Below, one piece after another: positions 6,859 to 14,125 of a DNA stretch of 18,328 nucleotides. The stretch lies in contig PWNW01000327.1 in assembly GCA_003557605.1 (NCBI GenBank), positions 1-18,328 of the forward strand, given 5' to 3'. The stretch is from Spirochaetaceae bacterium. Lineage in GTDB: Bacteria > Spirochaetota > Spirochaetia > PWKH01. The notes beneath the pieces were generated by a model that was given only the letters and a program-made list of their open reading frames with translations, was not told where the DNA came from and ran no database searches. How positions within the stretch are numbered: the first letter of the stretch is position 1; each line of letters begins with the position of its first letter. The translations under genes and the position numbers were made by a program.

Positions 6859-8382
6859 ATGTCTTCCGGTACGTACCCGATGTTTATTAAGCAGGATGTT
6901 GACGGGTTCTGGGCTCTGTTCCAGAACAACCTGGCAAACTTTGCATGGCTGGCAATTACCATGGTGGGAATGGGATTTCCCCCGGCAATTGTCTTCGGCC
7001 AGATGATTCCCGGTGCGGCTATTGCGGTGGCTGCGGGGAATTTCTACTATGCCAATATGGCGAAACGCCTGGCGGCGAAGGAGGGGCGAAGCGACGTCAC
7101 AGCCCTCTCCTACGGGCTGAGCACCCCGGTGCAGTTCATCTACATGGTGATCATTACCGGCGGCGTCCTCAGCGTCACCAATGACCATCAGTCTGCGTGG
7201 CAGATTGCCGTTGCCGCATGTATGCTTGGCGGAATTATTGAGATCCTCGGCGGATTTATCGGCCGGTGGGTCAGGAGATTCCTACCCAGGGCAGCCATGC
7301 TCGGCGCCCTTGCCGGTGTGGCACTGACCTTCATCGCCGGTGAGCTCTTCTTTCAGACCTTTTCGGCTCCCGTTGTCGGTTCGGTGGTGCTGGTGATCAT
7401 CCTCATCGGCATGGTTGCAAAGACGGTGATGCCCTTCAAAATTCCCACTGCAGTGCTGGCCATTGTCCTGGGAACTGTTCTTGCATACCTCCTTGGCGTT
7501 GCCGACGCATCAAGCATCGCAGCAGCATCTGGGGACCTTGGATTCTTCTTTCCCCTCCCAACGGCTGCAGCATTTTCCGGGTTCGCCCTGCTCTTCGGTG
7601 AGTACTCCTACCTGCTGGCGGTGATCATACCAATTTCCGTATATAACTTTGTGGAGACCATGAACAACGTTCAAGCGGTCTCCGCTCTCGGGGACAACTA
7701 CGATGTCAGGGAAGCACAGTTTGCCGACGGAGCAGGCACTATTCTCGGTGCCCTCTTCGGAGGAATTCTCCCCACCACCGTCTATATTGCTTCAGTAGGG
7801 GCCAAGGAACTGAAGGCAGGACGGGGATATTCGGTGATCAACGGTGCAGTGTTTCTGATCGCAGCTGCCTTCGGACTGGTCGGAGCGGTCTCCCGAATCA
7901 TACCGATCCAGGTCATAGCCCCGATACTGGTCTATGTCGGAATCGTCATGGTAGCCAATGCCTTCATCAATTCACCCCACAAGCATGCCCCTGCAGTGGC
8001 CCTTGCAATGCTCCCCTATCTTGCCAACTACCTGGGCACCCGCATCAACAGGGGATCCATTGATGAGGTAAACACCGGGGCAAACCTGCTGCACGGCATC
8101 TCTCCTGCAATTATGCCCATTGCCCAGGGAGCTATGTTTACAGCCCTGTGCTGGGGCGCCATAACGGTATTCCTGATAGACCGGGACTATAAGAAAGCCT
8201 CTATGGTCGGAGTGGTCATGACGGTGCTTGCTGCTGTAGGGCTGATCCATGCTCCCAGGCTTCAGATTCTCGGAGGAGGCCTCCAGAATCAGTTTGTCAT
8301 CGGGTACGTTATCGTCACGGTGTTCTGCATAATTTTTCACTTCCTTACGGTGAACAACAAACTCCCTGAATCCTCTTCCTGA
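6859..8382 (+). CDS. NCS2-like xanthine/uracil-type permease
   Basis: A 507-residue, strongly hydrophobic protein with roughly 12-14 membrane segments, related to the nucleobase:cation symporter-2 (xanthine/uracil permease) superfamily. The N-terminal part (FWALFQNNLANFAWL, then SYGLSTPVQFIYMV) and the central glycine/alanine-rich segment with VETMNNVQAVSALGDNYDVREAQFADG at about 270-295 resemble the substrate-binding core of this group. The permease probably imports a purine, pyrimidine or related heterocycle, but the specificity is not readable. ATG 6859 is chosen because GGAGG lies five bases upstream. The frame is open for another 120 bp over the promoter region. The gene lies 121 bp behind the MttB homologue with its own promoter and is followed by a hairpin, so it is probably monocistronic. 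Confidence 0.85.
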   Translation: MSSGTYPMFIKQDVDGFWALFQNNLANFAWLAITMVGMGFPPAIVFGQMIPGAAIAVAAGNFYYANMAKRLAAKEGRSDVTALSYGLSTPVQFIYMVIITGGVLSVTNDHQSAWQIAVAACMLGGIIEILGGFIGRWVRRFLPRAAMLGALAGVALTFIAGELFFQTFSAPVVGSVVLVIILIGMVAKTVMPFKIPTAVLAIVLGTVLAYLLGVADASSIAAASGDLGFFFPLPTAAAFSGFALLFGEYSYLLAVIIPISVYNFVETMNNVQAVSALGDNYDVREAQFADGAGTILGALFGGILPTTVYIASVGAKELKAGRGYSVINGAVFLIAAAFGLVGAVSRIIPIQVIAPILVYVGIVMVANAFINSPHKHAPAVALAMLPYLANYLGTRINRGSIDEVNTGANLLHGISPAIMPIAQGAMFTALCWGAITVFLIDRDYKKASMVGVVMTVLAAVGLIHAPRLQILGGGLQNQFVIGYVIVTVFCIIFHFLTVNNKLPESSS

Positions 8383-8394
8383 TATGAACCTCTT

Positions 8395-8421
8395 CAGCAC
8401 CGCCGGACAGCGGCGGTGCTG
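8395..8421 (+). terminator. strong GC-rich hairpin after the permease gene
   Basis: CAGCACCGCCG (8395-8405), loop GACAG, then CGGCGGTGCTG (8411-8421) form a perfect 11-bp stem starting 13 bp after the permease stop. The downstream tract has only short T runs, so it is an imperfect intrinsic terminator or a transcript-stabilising hairpin. It separates the permease from the following EIIC gene. Confidence 0.6.
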
Positions 8422-8494
8422 ATATCCCTAGTTTCCCTATTGTCTCTCCGGACATTTTCATGGTAGGTATAAAGAAAAACCATTGGAGCCCGCC

Positions 8495-9859
8495 ATGGAA
8501 ATCATTCGTTCTGCAGTGAATGCATTCTTTCAGTTCCGTGCTTATGTGATGCTTCCCATCATCATCCTGGTGATATCACTGATCATCGGCATGTCCCTGA
8601 AGCATGCCCTGATGTCATCCCTGAAGCTTGCTGCAGGGTTTGCAGGAATTTTCATTGCCTTTGATTTTTTCGTAGAAAACATCAATCCTGCAGTATCTGC
8701 CCTGGCGGCAGTCCGGGGCCTTGATTTTCCGGTGCTTGATGTGGGCTGGCCTCCCCTGGCAGCCATTACCTGGGCATCTCCCATAGCCCATATATCGATA
8801 CCCCTGATCATTGCGGTCAATGTCCTGATGCTGAGTTTGAACCTGACAAAGACCATCTATATTGATATCTGGAACTACTGGCATTTTGCCATGCTCGGGG
8901 CCTTCGTGCTGGCTGTTTCTGGAAGCATGCTGATGGGTCTTGCGGCAACGGCGCTTATCGCTGTGTATATCATAAAGATGAGCGACTGGACCGGTCCTGA
9001 AGTGCAGCGGGAGATGGGCCTTGAGGGCATTACTATTTCACCCCTCTCTTCCGTGGGACTGCTGCCCTATGCCCAGGGAGTCAACATGATCTTTGACCGC
9101 ATTCCCGGGGTGCGCAGCTGGGTTTTCAACCCTGCAAAGAAGGGCACCGCAGTGACGGTGCTGGGAGATCCGATGGTTGTCGGTGTGATCGTGGGAATCC
9201 TTCTGGGCATTGCTGCGGCATATCCCGTAAAGGATATTCTGGAACTGAGCGTCCACATTGCTGCGGTGATGTTCATCCTCCCGAAATGCGGGGGCCTCAT
9301 CGGAGAAGGGATGGGTGAGGTGTCCCAGACCCTGAGAAGCTCCATCCAGCGCCGCTTTCCCAGCAAAGCAGGTCTGCTGGTAGCCCTCGACACCGCAGTG
9401 GTGATGGACAACAAATCCATCCTTACCACCGGCATCATCCTGATGCCCATAGCGGTTCTGATTGCCCTGGTGCTGCCGGGAAACAGGACTCTGCCGCTTG
9501 GGGATCTTCCGAGCCTGGTCTCCCAGGTAGCAGTTATTGTCCTTGTATGCAGGTCCAACGTCTTCAGGTCCGTAGCTGCGGGTATTCCTCTGGTAATTGC
9601 CTACCTGCTTATTGCCACAGAACTGGCTCCCCTGATTACCTCGCTCTCCCATCAGGTGGGAGCAACGGTCCCTGAAGGATTCCTCATCACCGCTATGACC
9701 GACGGAGGCAACCCCGTACGGTACTGGGCGTTTATGCTGTTTCAGGGAAACATCATAGCTCTGATCATTATACCGCTGTTTATATTCCTGCTGGCAGTCA
9801 GCAGGAGGAGGTACCTCGCTTCAGTGAAGAGCTTGAGTGCAGAAAACAGCACCAAGTAG
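8495..9859 (+). CDS. PTS galactitol-family EIIC membrane component (orphan)
   Basis: A 454-residue integral membrane protein of the galactitol PTS EIIC family (GatC/SgcC type), close to the usual length of about 450. It shows the family signature KTIYIDIWNYWHF (119-131), TDGGNPVRYW near 402-411, and about ten hydrophobic segments. In a complete system this subunit translocates a polyol while EIIB phosphorylates it. Here there is no EIIA or EIIB domain in the protein or anywhere in the window, so it may use partners encoded elsewhere or work without phosphorylation. ATG 8495 is preferred: TTGGAG at 8483-8488 is its ribosome site, although TTG 8483 itself opens the frame. The gene converges on the dehydrogenase gene with only 24 bp between stops and no clear terminator. 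Confidence 0.9.
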   Translation: MEIIRSAVNAFFQFRAYVMLPIIILVISLIIGMSLKHALMSSLKLAAGFAGIFIAFDFFVENINPAVSALAAVRGLDFPVLDVGWPPLAAITWASPIAHISIPLIIAVNVLMLSLNLTKTIYIDIWNYWHFAMLGAFVLAVSGSMLMGLAATALIAVYIIKMSDWTGPEVQREMGLEGITISPLSSVGLLPYAQGVNMIFDRIPGVRSWVFNPAKKGTAVTVLGDPMVVGVIVGILLGIAAAYPVKDILELSVHIAAVMFILPKCGGLIGEGMGEVSQTLRSSIQRRFPSKAGLLVALDTAVVMDNKSILTTGIILMPIAVLIALVLPGNRTLPLGDLPSLVSQVAVIVLVCRSNVFRSVAAGIPLVIAYLLIATELAPLITSLSHQVGATVPEGFLITAMTDGGNPVRYWAFMLFQGNIIALIIIPLFIFLLAVSRRRYLASVKSLSAENSTK

Positions 9860-9883
9860 GCAGATGCAGGTGTTCATGAAAAC

Positions 9884-10879
9884 TCATTTCCATGGATCAA
9901 TAAGCACCTTAAGGACTCCCTGCGCACCTGATTCAATCAGCTCAATCCCTTTCTGAAGCTCACTGAGCCCAAGGGTATGGGACACCAGGGGGGAAGCATC
10001 TATCCTTCGTTTCGAGAGCAGCCGCACCGCCTGAAGAGAATTTCGGACCGATGTGTATGAGGAAAGGATCGTGAGTCCCTTCTCGAATATGGTAAACGCC
10101 GGAATATCAACCGTTCCTGTGCTCGGCGGCACTCCAAAGAACAGCACCGTCCCTCCCTTGCGCGCATACCTGCAGGCCTGGGACATCAATGAGAGCACTC
10201 CGGTGGCATCAACAACCACATCAAACGCATCCTCTTCAACCGATTCCAGGGAAATTTCCGTTCTCTCTGCTCCGCACTGAGCTGCCAGAGCAAGCCTGCT
10301 TCGGTTTCTATCAACCTGGGTGATGCAGCAGGAACCCTGCAGCTGAATCACCTGAGAAAGAAGTATCCCGATGGGGCCCGCACCGATGATCAGCACCTTG
10401 TCGGAAAGGCTGAAACGTGTCTTCTGGACACCATGCAGTACGCACGCCAATGGCTCCACAAAGGCGCCCCAGGAAAAGGGAATTTCTCCTATCTGGTATA
10501 CCGCCTCTTCCGGCACGCAGGCATACTGGGCCATACCTCCCGGAAGGGTGACTCCAATGCCCTTCCAGTTCTCACAGAAGTTCTGCCGATTATTCAGGCA
10601 GGCGCTGCAGTTGCCGCAGGAAACATTCGGCTCAACGGCAACCCGGTCCCCCGGCCTGATCCTTGAGGTGTTTTCTCCAGCCTTCTCAACGGTTCCCGAG
10701 AACTCATGCCCCGGTATGACCGGATAACTCCCCAGGTATTCACCGCGGAAGATATGAATATCGGTCCCGCATATTCCCGATGCGCGCACCTTGATAAGAA
10801 CTTCATGATCCCCCGGTTCCGGTATGAGAAGTTCCCGCACCACAAGGTTCCCCGGTTTTTCAATAACTGCCGCTTTCAT
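9884..10879 (-). CDS. zinc-dependent medium-chain dehydrogenase (polyol / threonine dehydrogenase-like)
   Basis: A 331-residue MDR-superfamily alcohol dehydrogenase that would oxidise a secondary alcohol with NAD(P)+. The catalytic zinc ligands are visible: C37 (GICGTD), H58-E59 (PGHEF) and E142 (VEPLA). The four structural-zinc cysteines are C88, C91, C94 and C102. The Rossmann fingerprint GAGPIG is at 166-171. The set is complete, so the enzyme should be active. The closest families by pattern are sorbitol, galactitol-1-phosphate and threonine dehydrogenases. Start ATG at 10879 follows GGGAGG about ten bases upstream. It lies 42 bp behind the FGGY kinase on the same strand, probably in one operon, which favours a polyol or sugar substrate over an amino acid. 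Confidence 0.9.
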   Translation of the reverse strand: MKAAVIEKPGNLVVRELLIPEPGDHEVLIKVRASGICGTDIHIFRGEYLGSYPVIPGHEFSGTVEKAGENTSRIRPGDRVAVEPNVSCGNCSACLNNRQNFCENWKGIGVTLPGGMAQYACVPEEAVYQIGEIPFSWGAFVEPLACVLHGVQKTRFSLSDKVLIIGAGPIGILLSQVIQLQGSCCITQVDRNRSRLALAAQCGAERTEISLESVEEDAFDVVVDATGVLSLMSQACRYARKGGTVLFFGVPPSTGTVDIPAFTIFEKGLTILSSYTSVRNSLQAVRLLSKRRIDASPLVSHTLGLSELQKGIELIESGAQGVLKVLIDPWK

Positions 10880-10921
10880 ACAGCACCGCCTCCCTGATTC
10901 GTATCAGTTCAATATGCTCCT

Positions 10922-12286
10922 CTACAATGCACCGTCTTCAGCAATCAGGTCAACCAGTTTTCTCTTCTCCTCCCTGGTAATATACCCAGCTGCGATCCCT
11001 GCATTGAGGGCGGCCCCTGATGCTGCAGCATCCTCGGTCTTCATGGAAACCACCTCTATGCCGAACTGCTTTTCCAGAGAATCCCGAAACAGCCTGCTGC
11101 TTCGTATCTCGCTGCCCACGGCAATGATCTTCTGCACATCATCGAACAGATCACCCAGGTCCCTTCGGAAGTCATAGAGCTCACCGATAATGCCGTCAAC
11201 CGCTGCAGCGACAAGGTTGGGCAATGTGAAATTGTTCAAATCTATAGATGTAATTGATCCCCTCACCTCAGGATCCCTTCGGGTCCCGATGCATTTCGGG
11301 GACATATGAAGCTGCGAGGACGGATCACTATGGCGGGCTGCACGCTCCATAAACGCATAGACCGATGAGTCCTTGAAATCCTTCACTCCGGCATATTCCA
11401 GCACCGATGCCAAAAAGCGGTGCAGTACTTCATAGGTTTTCCCTGCTGAAAGGGTTGCCCCCACATGCAGATACCCCAGGTCAAAGAAGGGCCTCAGTTC
11501 CATAGACGGGGGAGCTTCACTTGAGGTGCTGAACAGCGACAGCTGACCGCTGGTGCCGATGCTTACCAGGCAGCTTGTTTCAGGGGAGCTGACCAGACCG
11601 AAAAATCCCGCCTGATTATTTCCTATGGGATATGATACAAACACCCTGTCATTTATATACCCGGCACAGGAGAAGGGCTCTGCGGTTTTCAGAAACCGGG
11701 CATCTGCGTCTCCAAAGGCTTCTTCAATCGCCGTTTGGCTGAAGGTCCGGGCAACAGGATCATATCCTCCGAAGCCTGCCAGGCTGGTTGCATCTGACCT
11801 GTCCAGGGGTATTCCAATCAGTTTTCCGGTAATGTATTCACCAATCCCGGTACATCCCCATGCATCATCGCTTACCTGGCCGAAGAGCTGATGGGCATAC
11901 CGGGTGGCAAGCCCGTATCCTACGGGAATTCTCATTCCCGTGAGACGGCTTAACCGGTCAGCGGCGTACTCCCCCTCATACTCCAGGGAGGAGGTTCCGT
12001 CAAGCCAGGTGTACAGCGGTGATACCGCCTCCCCTGTCTTGTCGTAATACAGAATTCCATGCATCTGGCCGGTTACGGTTAAACACCTGTAGTCAGAAGA
12101 GACCCGGCCGATCAGGGTTCTCACCGCAGTCTCTATCTCCTCAGGGTCCTGGAGGTACTCATACCCCCGAGGAGACTGCAGACGCCTGTTGCTGATGCTG
12201 TAGTGCTCAGCTACCTCTCCGGTATCCAAATCAAGGGCAAGAACTGAAATATTCGTTGTTCCAATATCTACTGCAAGGGATATCAC
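10922..12286 (-). CDS. FGGY-family carbohydrate kinase (sedoheptulokinase/xylulokinase-like) with altered catalytic residue
   Basis: A 454-residue member of the FGGY sugar-kinase family, which phosphorylates ketoses or polyols with ATP. It begins with the phosphate-1 loop DIGTTN (7-12), has TGQMHG (72-77) and TWLD (93-96), then a second actin-like domain with SIGTSGQ (242-248) and GTRRDPEVRG. The family catalytic base is the Asp of a GD(N/Q)QA motif. Here it reads GNNQA, so N223 replaces it (codon AAT at 11618-11620 on the minus strand). The adenosine-loop motif, usually GSG(I)R.N, reads GSEIRSS (391-397). The fold looks complete but activity is doubtful. GTG 12286 is chosen because AAGGAGG lies five bases before it and the DIGTT motif then sits where the family has it. 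A longer frame upstream is not supported. It is first in the minus-strand operon with the dehydrogenase. Confidence 0.88.
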   Translation of the reverse strand: MISLAVDIGTTNISVLALDLDTGEVAEHYSISNRRLQSPRGYEYLQDPEEIETAVRTLIGRVSSDYRCLTVTGQMHGILYYDKTGEAVSPLYTWLDGTSSLEYEGEYAADRLSRLTGMRIPVGYGLATRYAHQLFGQVSDDAWGCTGIGEYITGKLIGIPLDRSDATSLAGFGGYDPVARTFSQTAIEEAFGDADARFLKTAEPFSCAGYINDRVFVSYPIGNNQAGFFGLVSSPETSCLVSIGTSGQLSLFSTSSEAPPSMELRPFFDLGYLHVGATLSAGKTYEVLHRFLASVLEYAGVKDFKDSSVYAFMERAARHSDPSSQLHMSPKCIGTRRDPEVRGSITSIDLNNFTLPNLVAAAVDGIIGELYDFRRDLGDLFDDVQKIIAVGSEIRSSRLFRDSLEKQFGIEVVSMKTEDAAASGAALNAGIAAGYITREEKRKLVDLIAEDGAL

Positions 12287-12305
12287 ATGGTCCTCCTTAT
12301 ATATG

Positions 12306-12334
12306 ATCATAGACAGAATGCCCATTTCACGCAA
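12306..12334 (-). promoter_or_regulatory. candidate promoter of the kinase-dehydrogenase operon
   Basis: On the minus strand TTGCGT (12334-12329) and TATGAT (12311-12306) are exactly 17 bp apart. The predicted start falls near 12299, giving a very short leader in which AAGGAGG is followed by the GTG at 12286. The -35 is only a half match. Confidence 0.4.
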
Positions 12335-12343
12335 GAACCCAGC

Positions 12344-12381
12344 AGGGCTGTTCAGCCCTTGACGTACCGCATCTCTGCGGT
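12344..12381. promoter_or_regulatory. two adjacent palindromes in the divergent intergenic region (putative operators)
   Basis: AGGGCTG-TT-CAGCCCT (12344-12359) is a perfect palindrome with a 2-bp centre. Seven bases later ACCGCA-TCTC-TGCGGT (12366-12381) is a second perfect inverted repeat. They lie between the divergent kinase and acetyltransferase starts. The first touches, and the second fills, the spacer of the candidate rightward promoter, so both look like protein-binding sites. Neither would be transcribed from the promoters proposed here. Confidence 0.45.
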
Positions 12382-12388
12382 GTATGTA
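12359..12388 (+). promoter_or_regulatory. candidate promoter of the acetyltransferase gene
   Basis: TTGACG (12359-12364) and TATGTA (12383-12388) have an 18-bp spacer, with TG directly before the -10. The leader to the TTG start at 12425 would be about 30 nt and contains AAGGAG (12410-12415). Confidence 0.4.
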
Positions 12389-12424
12389 ATCGATAGCATA
12401 CCCCGCAGAAAGGAGCAAGCACCA

Positions 12425-12919
12425 TTGGAGCCGAACCATACTCCCCAACCTGTTGAAATCACCTTTCTTTATGAGGGGGAATCTCCGCCCTTTGATCTGC
12501 TTCTTGAGGCTGATCCTTCCAGGGAAGCGGTGGAAAGGTACCTGAACAGCGGCATCTGCAGGGCTGCACGCATTGACCGGAGGATTGCGGGGGTCTGCGT
12601 AACCGCTCCCGTCTCCCAGGACACCTGGGAGATTTTCAATATTTCCGTAGAAGAGGCGTACCGAAGGCAGGGAATTGCCAGGAAACTCATATCGGATGCA
12701 GAAGCTGCCGCATATGCAAAGGGAGCCCGGTATATGGAGATCGGCACCGGAAACACCAGTTTCAGTCAGCTGCGGCTCTATCAGTCCTGCGGATACCGGA
12801 TCACCGGCATTATTTCCGATTATTTCACCCGCCGGTATCCCCAGCCAATCTGGGAAAACGGAATCCATTGCTGTGACATGGTACGTCTGAGGAAGGTCAT
12901 TGTCCCTGCCCGGAGCTGA
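12425..12919 (+). CDS. GNAT-family N-acetyltransferase
   Basis: A 164-residue single-domain protein of the GCN5-related acetyltransferase superfamily, which transfers acetyl from acetyl-CoA to an amine. Motif A, the pyrophosphate-binding loop, is RRQGIA at 80-85, preceded by the beta4 strand WEIFNISV. It is followed by the beta5 segment YMEIGTGNTS and the beta6-7 tail LRLYQSCGYRITGI. The N-terminal half is short and unremarkable. No ATG lies at the right place. I take TTG 12425 as the start because AAGGAG lies nine bases upstream. The open frame back to 12287 has an ATG, but that start is in promoter DNA and overlaps the kinase control region. The acceptor substrate is not predictable. The gene is divergent from the kinase operon and 72 bp ahead of the PLP enzyme. 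Confidence 0.85.
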   Translation: MEPNHTPQPVEITFLYEGESPPFDLLLEADPSREAVERYLNSGICRAARIDRRIAGVCVTAPVSQDTWEIFNISVEEAYRRQGIARKLISDAEAAAYAKGARYMEIGTGNTSFSQLRLYQSCGYRITGIISDYFTRRYPQPIWENGIHCCDMVRLRKVIVPARS

Positions 12920-12952
12920 AGCGCTGCAGGGTTATCAGAAATGGGGAAATAG

Positions 12953-12974
12953 TATAGTATTGCCCTATTATAAA
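12953..12974 (+). promoter_or_regulatory. AT-rich -10-like tract before the PLP enzyme gene
   Basis: TATAGT (12953-12958) and TATAAA (12969-12974) are both -10-like, in a short AT-rich stretch within the 72-bp gap. Neither has a convincing -35 at 16-18 bp. A promoter here is plausible, but co-transcription with the acetyltransferase is equally possible. Confidence 0.3.
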
Positions 12975-12991
12975 AACAGAAGGAACAGACT

Positions 12992-14125
12992 ATGGACCTG
13001 AACAGCATTGAAACCCCTGCCCTGATTCTTGACCGGGAAAAAGTACAGAACAATATATCCCGCATGGAATCGCATCTGAAGTCGATGCACGTATCTCTGC
13101 GTCCCCACGGGAAAACCGCTAAAAACATTGATGTGATCAATATGTTTCAGAAGGGACGTATTTCCGGCATTACCGTTTCCACCTTGAAGGAGGCGGAATA
13201 CTACTTCTCAAACGGCATCACCGACATCGTATATGCCGTAGGAATAGCGCCCCAGAAGCTGGACCGGGTGTTCCGTCTTATTTCCCAAGGTGCCCGGATT
13301 ACCATCATCCTTGATTCACTTGCCCAGGCGGACTCAGCTGCCAATGCTGCCCAGCATTATAAGACTGAGATTCCTGTGCTGATTGAAATAGATTCAGACG
13401 GGCACCGTTCCGGTGTCGATCCCGACAGTCCCTTTCTCCTGCACCTTGGCAGGTATCTAGACGCTGCTCCCTATATTGATTTCATGGGGGTCCTGACCCA
13501 TGCAGGGGAATCATACTCCTGCTCCACCGCAGAAGAGATTCGCCAGATGGCTGAAATGGAAAGAAGACAGGCGGTGCTCTGCGCAGAGCGGTTGAAGAGT
13601 GCAGGCATTCCCTGCCGGATCATCAGTGTGGGATCCACCCCGACCGCTGCCCTGAGCAGGGGGTTTCAGGGGGTTACGGAAGTCCGAGCAGGGGTGTTCA
13701 TGTTCCAGGACCTTGTGATGGCGGGACTGCAGGTCTGCTCCGTCGATGATATCGCTGTTTCTGTACTTGCCACAGTGATCGGTCATAAAAAGGAGCGCAA
13801 CTGGATCATCGTAGATGCCGGGTGGAGCGCCCTTTCCCGGGACCGGGGAACAGCCGCCCAGCATACCGACCAGGGATACGGCCTGGTGTGCGGCACTTCA
13901 GGACAGCCGGTAAGCGGTCTGATCGTCTCTTCGGTATTTCAGGAACACGGCGTAATAACCCACCGTGAAGGCAAGTCCATCATCCTTGACCGGTTCCCCA
14001 TCGGAAGAAGGGTCCGCATCCTTCCGAACCATGCCTGCGCTACCGCAACGTCCTTTGACCGGTATTATGTTGCCGATGCTTCGGGGACCGTCGTAGATGA
14101 ATGGAAGCGCATCAACGGGTGGTAG
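12992..14125 (+). CDS. D-threonine aldolase / D-serine dehydratase-like PLP enzyme (alanine racemase fold)
   Basis: A 377-residue fold-type III PLP enzyme of the DSD1/D-threonine aldolase family, acting on D-3-hydroxy amino acids. The PLP lysine is K41 in RPHGK, and the N-terminal IETPALILD opening is typical. The family has a zinc pair in a C-terminal H-x-C motif, seen here as PNHACAT with H347 and C349. That favours a metal-dependent D-serine dehydratase or D-threonine aldolase over a racemase. The segment after the lysine reads KTAK where most relatives have KTHK. ATG 12992 is preceded by AGAAGGAA. The stop codon directly abuts the stop of the opposing lemA gene, with no base in between. 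The physiological substrate is unknown. D-serine, D-threonine or beta-hydroxyaspartate are candidates. Confidence 0.9.
   Translation: MDLNSIETPALILDREKVQNNISRMESHLKSMHVSLRPHGKTAKNIDVINMFQKGRISGITVSTLKEAEYYFSNGITDIVYAVGIAPQKLDRVFRLISQGARITIILDSLAQADSAANAAQHYKTEIPVLIEIDSDGHRSGVDPDSPFLLHLGRYLDAAPYIDFMGVLTHAGESYSCSTAEEIRQMAEMERRQAVLCAERLKSAGIPCRIISVGSTPTAALSRGFQGVTEVRAGVFMFQDLVMAGLQVCSVDDIAVSVLATVIGHKKERNWIIVDAGWSALSRDRGTAAQHTDQGYGLVCGTSGQPVSGLIVSSVFQEHGVITHREGKSIILDRFPIGRRVRILPNHACATATSFDRYYVADASGTVVDEWKRINGW

Noticed and set aside
8440..8473. TTGTCT and TATAAA before the EIIC gene as a promoter.
   Set aside because: The spacer is 22 bp, outside the range for a normal sigma-70 promoter. Only the TATAAA itself looks promoter-like.
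10824..11177. Open frame of 117 codons on the plus strand across the kinase/dehydrogenase junction.
   Set aside because: It lies opposite two well-supported genes, has no recognisable motif and no good ribosome site. It is a shadow frame.
12287..12868. N-terminal extension of the FGGY kinase (to 648 residues) or of the GNAT protein (to 210 residues) into each other's territory.
   Set aside because: Family N-termini and strong ribosome sites place the starts at GTG 12286 and TTG 12425. The extensions are low-similarity read-outs of promoter DNA or of the opposite gene.
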